Made by a program: the position numbers and the translations under genes. From positions 1-64,000 of the forward strand of contig DYJA01000004.1 of NCBI GenBank assembly GCA_020723345.1: 64,000 nt of DNA, given 5' to 3'. The DNA is from Candidatus Aquidulcis sp. Its GTDB lineage: Bacteria > Chloroflexota > Anaerolineae > UBA4142. Below are positions 59,420 to 64,000 of the stretch, piece after piece. A model generated the notes under the pieces. It saw only the letters and a list, made by a program, of their open reading frames with translations, had not been told where the DNA came from and did no database searches. Position 1 is the stretch's first letter, and each line of letters opens with the position of its first letter.

Positions 59420-60457
59420 TCATTCGTTTATTCGTTGCGCGAAGCGATTCGTTGACACCTGCGGCTTGATCGTGCAGCAGCCGATCTCCGCCATCCGCGC
59501 GCGCACCTCCTCGAACATCGCGTCGTCGCGATACGTGCCGATGATCGCGCCGCCGGACCCGGCGAATTTCGCGCGCGCGCCGCACGCGCGCGCCGTTTCG
59601 ACCATCTGAATCTGCCACGGCGGCAGATTGTAGATTTTGCGCCGCGTGTTGAAATTCTCGTCGAGCAATTCCGCCAGCCGCGCGTGATCGCGCGCGAGTA
59701 ACGCCGCGCGACCTTGCCGCGCGATCTCCGCAAAATGTTTCATCGCGTTGACGACGAGTTCTTCGCCGCGATCGTACCGCCCGCGAATGTCATTGTGGAA
59801 AATTTCGGTCGGCTCGCTCAGCGCTTCCGAATACGAAACGTAGATTGGCGGCAGGAGCGCCGGGTCGAGCGGCTCGTACGCGTAGCACTTGTAGCCGTCG
59901 ATCACGCGCTCGCGCTCTTTCGCAAAATCCATATACACGACGCCTTCGTATACCTGAATCACGCGATCTTGTAGACCTCCGGTGATTCCCAAATCTTCGT
60001 TTTCGACCGCGAGCACCAAACTGGGCTGCACCTCGCGCGGAATTTCGACGCCGTAATATTCCATCAAACACCGCAGCGTCGCGACGATAATCGCGCTCGA
60101 ACCGGCAAGCCCGACCTGGCGCGGAATGTGCGTTTCGTACCGCACCGAAAAATTGCGGTCGTGCAGCGCGATGCCGCGCCGGTCGCAATAATCCACAAAG
60201 CGTTTGATCGTCGCTTTGATCAGCCGGATGCCGCCGTAATAGCCGTGCAATTTCACGTCGCGCGCGAGATCATAGATCGAACTAAAACGCGCGCGGTCGT
60301 CCTCCGCGAGCACGATGTCGACGGTGTCCCATTCGTACAGCACAACCTCCGCCCAAAAATTGCGGACGCTGATCGAAATCGTTTTGCCGTGATAACCGTC
60401 GGAGGGATTGCCGAGCAGCCCGGCGCGCGCGTAGGCGCGCTTACGAATGATGTTCAT
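59420..60457 (-). CDS. GHMP-family sugar kinase (glucuronokinase-like)
   Basis: 345 aa. GHMP motif 1 LGNPSDGYHGKTI near residue 15, motif 2 PRQVGLAGSSAIIVATL near residue 105, and motif 3 AKFAGSGGAIIGTY near the C-terminus. GHMP kinases phosphorylate a sugar or small alcohol. Overlap by 17 bp with galU suggests sugar-1-phosphate formation for UDP-sugar synthesis; glucuronokinase is a guess. ATG at 60457 chosen from homology. The C-terminal residues lie in a copy of the repeat also present at 58614-58651. Confidence 0.8.
   Translation of the reverse strand: MNIIRKRAYARAGLLGNPSDGYHGKTISISVRNFWAEVVLYEWDTVDIVLAEDDRARFSSIYDLARDVKLHGYYGGIRLIKATIKRFVDYCDRRGIALHDRNFSVRYETHIPRQVGLAGSSAIIVATLRCLMEYYGVEIPREVQPSLVLAVENEDLGITGGLQDRVIQVYEGVVYMDFAKERERVIDGYKCYAYEPLDPALLPPIYVSYSEALSEPTEIFHNDIRGRYDRGEELVVNAMKHFAEIARQGRAALLARDHARLAELLDENFNTRRKIYNLPPWQIQMVETARACGARAKFAGSGGAIIGTYRDDAMFEEVRARMAEIGCCTIKPQVSTNRFAQRINE
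59421..59458. repeat. Second copy of 38-bp repeat
   Basis: CATTCGTTTATTCGTTGCGC and GAAGCGATTCGTTGACAC, identical to 58614-58651. It encodes the C-terminus of the GHMP kinase in a different frame. Confidence 0.9.
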
Positions 60458-61331
60458 CGAGCAATTGCTCCACGTACTCGCGCAGTCCGGCGCCGTGCTT
60501 GTCGTCCGCGAGCGCGAACTCGACGAACGCGCGAAAGTACGAATCGAAATTTCCAATGTCGTAACGACGTTCGCCGCGCAGCGTCATGCCGTACACCGTA
60601 CGCCCATCCTGGAGCAGCAACCGGATCGCGTCGGTAAGTTGAATCTCGCCGTTTTTGCCGGGCTTGGTGCGCGACAGCGCTTCGAAAATCGTCGGCGCGA
60701 AAACGTACCGCGCGGCAATCGCGAGATTGCTCGGCGCTTCGGCGACGCTCGGCTTTTCGATCACATCTTCGATCTCGAACACGTCGCCGCGCGTTTTCGG
60801 CTGCGCGATGCCGTAGTGGTACACCTCTTCGCGCGCGACCTCCTCGAACGCGACGACCGCTTCCGCTTTGTGTTCCCAGAAACAATCGATCATGCGCTTG
60901 ACGATGTCGCTCTGCGCGTTGACGCCGATGATCGAATCGCCGAGCGCGACGACGAAGGGCTGATCGCCGACGAAGGGTTCCGCGCACGCAACCGCGTGTC
61001 CCAAGCCGAGGAGTTGGCGTTGGCGCGTGTAAAAGTACTGAATCGGCGCGCGCTCGAATTCAAACTCGGCGAGCAGGTCTTCCTTGCCGGATTCGCGCAG
61101 ACTTTGGATCAACTCGTTGTTCAGATCGAAATAATTTTCGATGGACGTTTTGCCCGCGCCCGTGATGAACAAAAGACGCTTGATGCCGACGCGCGTCATT
61201 TCTTCGACGACGTACTGCACGACCGGTTTGCGTCCGACGAGCAACATTTCTTTCGGCTGCGATTTCGTCGCGGGCAAAAGCCGCGTGCCCATCCCGGCGA
61301 CCGGCACGACGGCGATGTTGATTTCTTTCAT
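60441..61331 (-). CDS. galU: UTP-glucose-1-phosphate uridylyltransferase
   Basis: 296 aa. GalU nucleotidyltransferase: VVPVAGMGTRLLPATKSQPKEML, VALGDSIIGVN, and VEKP-like IEKPSVAEAPSNLAIAARYV with KPGKNGEIQLTDAI. Makes UDP-glucose. AGGAGG about 12 nt before the ATG. Own promoter. Co-transcribed with the GHMP kinase. Confidence 0.95.
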   Translation of the reverse strand: MKEINIAVVPVAGMGTRLLPATKSQPKEMLLVGRKPVVQYVVEEMTRVGIKRLLFITGAGKTSIENYFDLNNELIQSLRESGKEDLLAEFEFERAPIQYFYTRQRQLLGLGHAVACAEPFVGDQPFVVALGDSIIGVNAQSDIVKRMIDCFWEHKAEAVVAFEEVAREEVYHYGIAQPKTRGDVFEIEDVIEKPSVAEAPSNLAIAARYVFAPTIFEALSRTKPGKNGEIQLTDAIRLLLQDGRTVYGMTLRGERRYDIGNFDSYFRAFVEFALADDKHGAGLREYVEQLLDEHHS

Positions 61332-61365
61332 GCTCGTGAATATCCTCCTGAGTGTTCACGCTCGG

Positions 61366-61394
61366 ATTATATCTGCGATGTTGTTTTTCGGCAA
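61366..61394 (-). promoter_or_regulatory. Promoter of galU
   Basis: Minus strand TTGCCG (61389-61394), 17 bp, TATAAT (61366-61371). Confidence 0.75.
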
Positions 61395-61460
61395 AAGCCG
61401 ATGGGCAAACGCAATCCTGCCGCGATCATTCTCGACGGGTTTGTAACGGTACACCGCGCG

Positions 61461-63131
61461 TTAACCGGGCGCGCCAACCACTTTTTCTCCGCGCACTGTC
61501 ACCATCCCCGCGCGCCCGCCGCGCACGCGTTGGACGTTGCGGCGCGGCGCGACGATCACGTCGACGCGCGTGTCGCCGCGCGCAGCGGAATAGTACGCCG
61601 CGAGTTGCGCCGCCTCGGCGATGGTCGTTTCGGGAATTTCGCGTCCGGCGCGGACGATGACGACGTGCGCGCCGGCGACGTTCCGCGCGTGCAGCCACAC
61701 ATCATCGGCGCGCGCGCGGCGAAAGGTGACCTCCTCGTTCTGCCGCGCGTTCTTGCCGACCAAAATCGTGAATCCGTCGCGCGAAGTAAATTCGCGCGGC
61801 GCGCTGGGCGTCACTCTAATCCGACGTTGAGGCGCGGCGATCAATCCCGCCTCACGCGCGGCGGCAACCGCCGCGTCGATCTCCGCGCGATTCTCCGCGA
61901 GATCGAGATCGTTCAACATTTGCTCCGCGTATTCGACTTCCGCGCTCGCGGCGGCAAGCAGCGCCGGCACGCGCGCGAGCGCGTCTTTTTGGCGATGGTA
62001 TTCTTTGAAAAACTTTTGCGCATTGTCAACAACGGACAAGGTCGGATTTAACGGAATTTCTAATTCGCCAATTTCAGTTTCCGCGCGCAATTTCTCTTGT
62101 CCTCGCGCGATCTCGTGCGCGTGCGCGAGAATCATTTCGCCGCTCACGCGCAATCGTTCCGTTTCTTCCGCGCGCGGCAGCGACTCGGACAGCGCGTCGC
62201 GTTTGCGGGCGAGTTTGTCGCGCGCGTCGGCGATTTGCGCGCGCAGCGGCTCTTTGACCGCCGCGTACGATTCGGCTGCGCCGTAAAACGCTTCGATTGC
62301 CGCGCTGATCGAATCGAACGCGCGCGTCTCGGCGAACTGCGTCAGCGCGTACGGCGCGAACGCGGCGGGTTCGCCGTCTTCAAACGCGACGGAGGGCGAC
62401 CAGGGCGGACGCGTCAGGGCGGTGAGAGTCGCGATCAGTTCAGGGAAATGAAGGAACTGAGGGAAATCAGGAAAACGTGCGGAGAGTCGGTGCGCGATTT
62501 CGCGCGCGAGGAGCGGGCTGACTCCGAAAATCGTTTTGACGAGAATTTGGTGCAGCGGCGCGCTCGCGTGATCGGCGAACACGCGCGCGAGTTCGGACGC
62601 GTCGAGCGCGTCCGGATCGAGTTTGGCTTGCGGCGGCGGCGGGGCGTACGCGTGGCGCGGCAAAGTCACGCGCGCGCGGTTGATGTCCGCGCCGACGCGC
62701 TTGAGCGCATCGATCACCACCTCGTCCGCGTCGAGCAAGATGATATTCGAGTACTTGCCAATCGTTTCGACGACGAGCGTCGTAAGCCCTTCGGTCGCGT
62801 GATCGAATTGGATCTTGAGAACGCGTTCGTGCGGCAGTTGTTCAATCGCGCGGACGAACGCATCGCGCGCGTATTTACGGAGGAGCAGCAAAAGCGGAGT
62901 CGGCGCGCCCGTCTTGAGCGTAGTCGAAGGACCGCGCAGTTTTTGTGTGACGAGATGCACGCGCGTGTCGTCGGGGTGCGCGGTGAGGTAGAGGTATTGC
63001 CGCTGATGCTGCGCGTAAATTTCGAAACCAAAAGAGCGCGCGTCCAATTGTACCACGTCTTGGACGCGCCCGCGCAAGATTTTTTCGTTCAGTTCGTCGA
63101 CGACGGCGGCAAGTGTAACAGCATCAAACAT
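61461..63131 (-). CDS. rqcH: RqcH/NEMF-family ribosome quality-control protein
   Basis: 556 aa. N-terminal NFACT-N (MFDAVTLAAVVDELNEKILRGR), coiled coil (about 290-400), and C-terminal NFACT-R domain (FTSRDGFTILVGKNARQNEEVTFRRARADDVWLHARNVAGAHVVI). RqcH binds stalled 50S subunits and adds alanine tails with tRNA-Ala; formerly called fibronectin-binding protein. A CTTCGAC-type repeat encodes GPSTTLKTGAP in frame between the NFACT-N strand and LLLLLRKYARDA. Near-leaderless start. Confidence 0.93.
   Translation of the reverse strand: MFDAVTLAAVVDELNEKILRGRVQDVVQLDARSFGFEIYAQHQRQYLYLTAHPDDTRVHLVTQKLRGPSTTLKTGAPTPLLLLLRKYARDAFVRAIEQLPHERVLKIQFDHATEGLTTLVVETIGKYSNIILLDADEVVIDALKRVGADINRARVTLPRHAYAPPPPQAKLDPDALDASELARVFADHASAPLHQILVKTIFGVSPLLAREIAHRLSARFPDFPQFLHFPELIATLTALTRPPWSPSVAFEDGEPAAFAPYALTQFAETRAFDSISAAIEAFYGAAESYAAVKEPLRAQIADARDKLARKRDALSESLPRAEETERLRVSGEMILAHAHEIARGQEKLRAETEIGELEIPLNPTLSVVDNAQKFFKEYHRQKDALARVPALLAAASAEVEYAEQMLNDLDLAENRAEIDAAVAAAREAGLIAAPQRRIRVTPSAPREFTSRDGFTILVGKNARQNEEVTFRRARADDVWLHARNVAGAHVVIVRAGREIPETTIAEAAQLAAYYSAARGDTRVDVIVAPRRNVQRVRGGRAGMVTVRGEKVVGAPG
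62911..62932. repeat. TTGAGCGTAGTCGAAGGA repeat in frame in rqcH
   Basis: Same interspersed family as in serS (9501-9525). Encodes PSTTLKT. Confidence 0.85.
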
Positions 63132-63145
63132 TTTTCATCGCGCAC

Positions 63146-63174
63146 ATTCTAGCATGAATCGAGGTTCTCGGCAA
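63146..63174 (-). promoter_or_regulatory. Promoter of rqcH
   Basis: Minus strand TTGCCG (63169-63174), 17 bp, TAGAAT (63146-63151); -10 ends 14 nt before the ATG, so the leader is about 8 nt. Confidence 0.78.
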
Positions 63175-63179
63175 TCGGT

Positions 63180-63208
63180 TTGAGTATCCCCGTCGTTTGT
63201 GATATAAT
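63180..63208 (+). promoter_or_regulatory. Promoter of the UPF0173 hydrolase
   Basis: TTGAGT (63180-63185), 17 bp, TATAAT (63203-63208); its -35 is 5 bp from the divergent rqcH -35. Confidence 0.8.
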
Positions 63209-63235
63209 CCAACCAAACTCCCCAGGAGGTTGGCT

Positions 63236-63919
63236 ATGACGGTCAAATTGACGTGGTATGGTCACGCGGGCTGGAAAATCGACACGGCGAAAAGTACGCT
63301 GCTGATCGATCCGTTTCTCTCCGGCAATCCCGTCGCGCCGGTCACGCCCGATCAAGTCAAACCCGATTACATCCTCGTCTCACACGGTCACGGCGATCAC
63401 CTCGGCGACACGGTGAACATCGCGAAACGCGCGGGCGCGACTGTCCTCAGCAATTTCGAGATCGCGAAATATTGCGAAGGGCAGGGCTGCAAAGTCCACC
63501 CGCTTCACATCGGCGGCAGCCACGAATTTCCATTCGGTCGGCTCAAATTGACGATCGCGCATCACGGCTCGTCGTTTCCCGACGGTCGTTACGCCGGCAA
63601 TCCCGCCGGTTTTATCCTCACGCTCGGCAAAATCAAAATCTACGATGCCGCCGATACCGGCTTGTTCTACGATATGAAATTGATCGGCGAAGAAGGGATC
63701 GACATCGCGTTGTTGCCGATTGGCGACAATTTCACGATGGGTCCCGACGACGCGGTGCGCGCGGCGAAATTGATCAAGCCGAAGGTGTTGATCCCGATGC
63801 ATTACAACACTTTTGATTTGATCAGCCAGGATCCGAAATCGTTTGCGTCGCGCGTCAAGCGCGCCGTACCGAAAACAAAAGTCGTGGTATTAAAACCGGG
63901 CGAATCGTTTGTAGTCTGA
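63236..63919 (+). CDS. UPF0173 metal-dependent hydrolase (metallo-beta-lactamase fold)
   Basis: 227 aa. WYGHAGWKI start, metal motif SHGHGDHLGD, then HHGSSFPD, DTGLFYDMKLIG, and MHYNTFD, all typical of the UPF0173/YtkL MBL-fold group. Substrate unknown. AGGAGG 6 nt before the ATG. Confidence 0.92.
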   Translation: MTVKLTWYGHAGWKIDTAKSTLLIDPFLSGNPVAPVTPDQVKPDYILVSHGHGDHLGDTVNIAKRAGATVLSNFEIAKYCEGQGCKVHPLHIGGSHEFPFGRLKLTIAHHGSSFPDGRYAGNPAGFILTLGKIKIYDAADTGLFYDMKLIGEEGIDIALLPIGDNFTMGPDDAVRAAKLIKPKVLIPMHYNTFDLISQDPKSFASRVKRAVPKTKVVVLKPGESFVV

Positions 63920-63960
63920 CGCAACACGCAATACGTGCTTCGTGTTGCGTGTTGCGTTCA
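63920..63960. repeat. Heptad hairpin after the UPF0173 gene
   Basis: ACGCAACACGCAATACG paired with CGTGTTGCGTGTTGCGT. Confidence 0.9.
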
Positions 63961-63980
63961 CTTTTAGAGAAGGAGGATCA

Positions 63981-64000
63981 ATGGAGATCAAAACTGTTGG
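63981..64000 (+). CDS. Start of a gene cut by the window edge
   Basis: ATG with AAGGAGG upstream; encodes MEIKTV before the window ends. Family cannot be told. Confidence 0.6.

Overview
The window looks like chromosome from an uncultured anaerobic Chloroflexota bacterium, probably Anaerolineae-like. This is an inference from the high GC content, long Thr/Pro linkers in exported proteins, T-box-controlled aminoacyl-tRNA synthetases, TolB-like lipoproteins, and a hydrogenase/Hdr/ETF/formate dehydrogenase gene set typical of strict anaerobes. No rRNA or other taxonomic marker is present.

Left part (1-32.7 kb) is mostly housekeeping and accessory genes. On the minus strand: DegV, an S41-like lipoprotein, an orphan DNA methyltransferase, a GT39-type glycosyltransferase, an AbiEii-type toxin/antitoxin pair, galT, a TrmA/RlmD-family RNA methyltransferase, serS with a T-box leader, and a polysaccharide deacetylase. 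On the plus strand: marC and a DUF493 gene, facing an ECF sigma/anti-sigma pair. Next come tRNA-Leu(CAA), a membrane protein, a giant protein with four cyclic-nucleotide-binding-like domains, a CTERM-type surface protein, and an apparent T-box operon (double Nudix, alpha/beta hydrolase, leuS). Two tRNA-Ala genes, two TolB-like proteins, an orphan CopG-type antitoxin, a TIR+FGE-like fusion and a two-component pair follow.

Centre (32.8-58.6 kb) is an electron-transfer supercluster on the plus strand. The order is sensor kinase/regulator, HdrD-like protein, etfBA, a membrane cytochrome-HdrD fusion (EMO-like), hdrA, mvhD, mvhG, mvhA, a small cyclic-nucleotide-binding-like (cNBD) protein, a second kinase/regulator pair, a selenocysteine formate dehydrogenase (in-frame UGA and a good SECIS hairpin), its Fe-S subunit, an NrfD-type membrane subunit fused to a cNBD, another small cNBD protein, fdhE and a third kinase. 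Both kinases that precede redox genes have a CxxCH motif in the extracytoplasmic sensor. A plausible reading is that H2 (Mvh) and formate electrons are routed through HdrA, ETF and the menaquinone pool, with haem- or redox-sensing kinases controlling expression and cNBD modules acting on the enzymes.

Right part (58.6-64 kb): a TIGR02206 membrane protein, a GHMP kinase overlapping galU, rqcH, and a UPF0173 metallo-hydrolase.

A pervasive signal runs through the whole window. Hairpins built from tandem 7-bp units, with a different unit at each site, sit at nearly every junction of the electron-transfer cluster. The same kind of element lies in frame inside leuS, the glycosyltransferase, the EMO-like gene, the methyltransferase and mvhD. 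Other interspersed repeats lie in frame in serS, rqcH, galT and the RNA methyltransferase.
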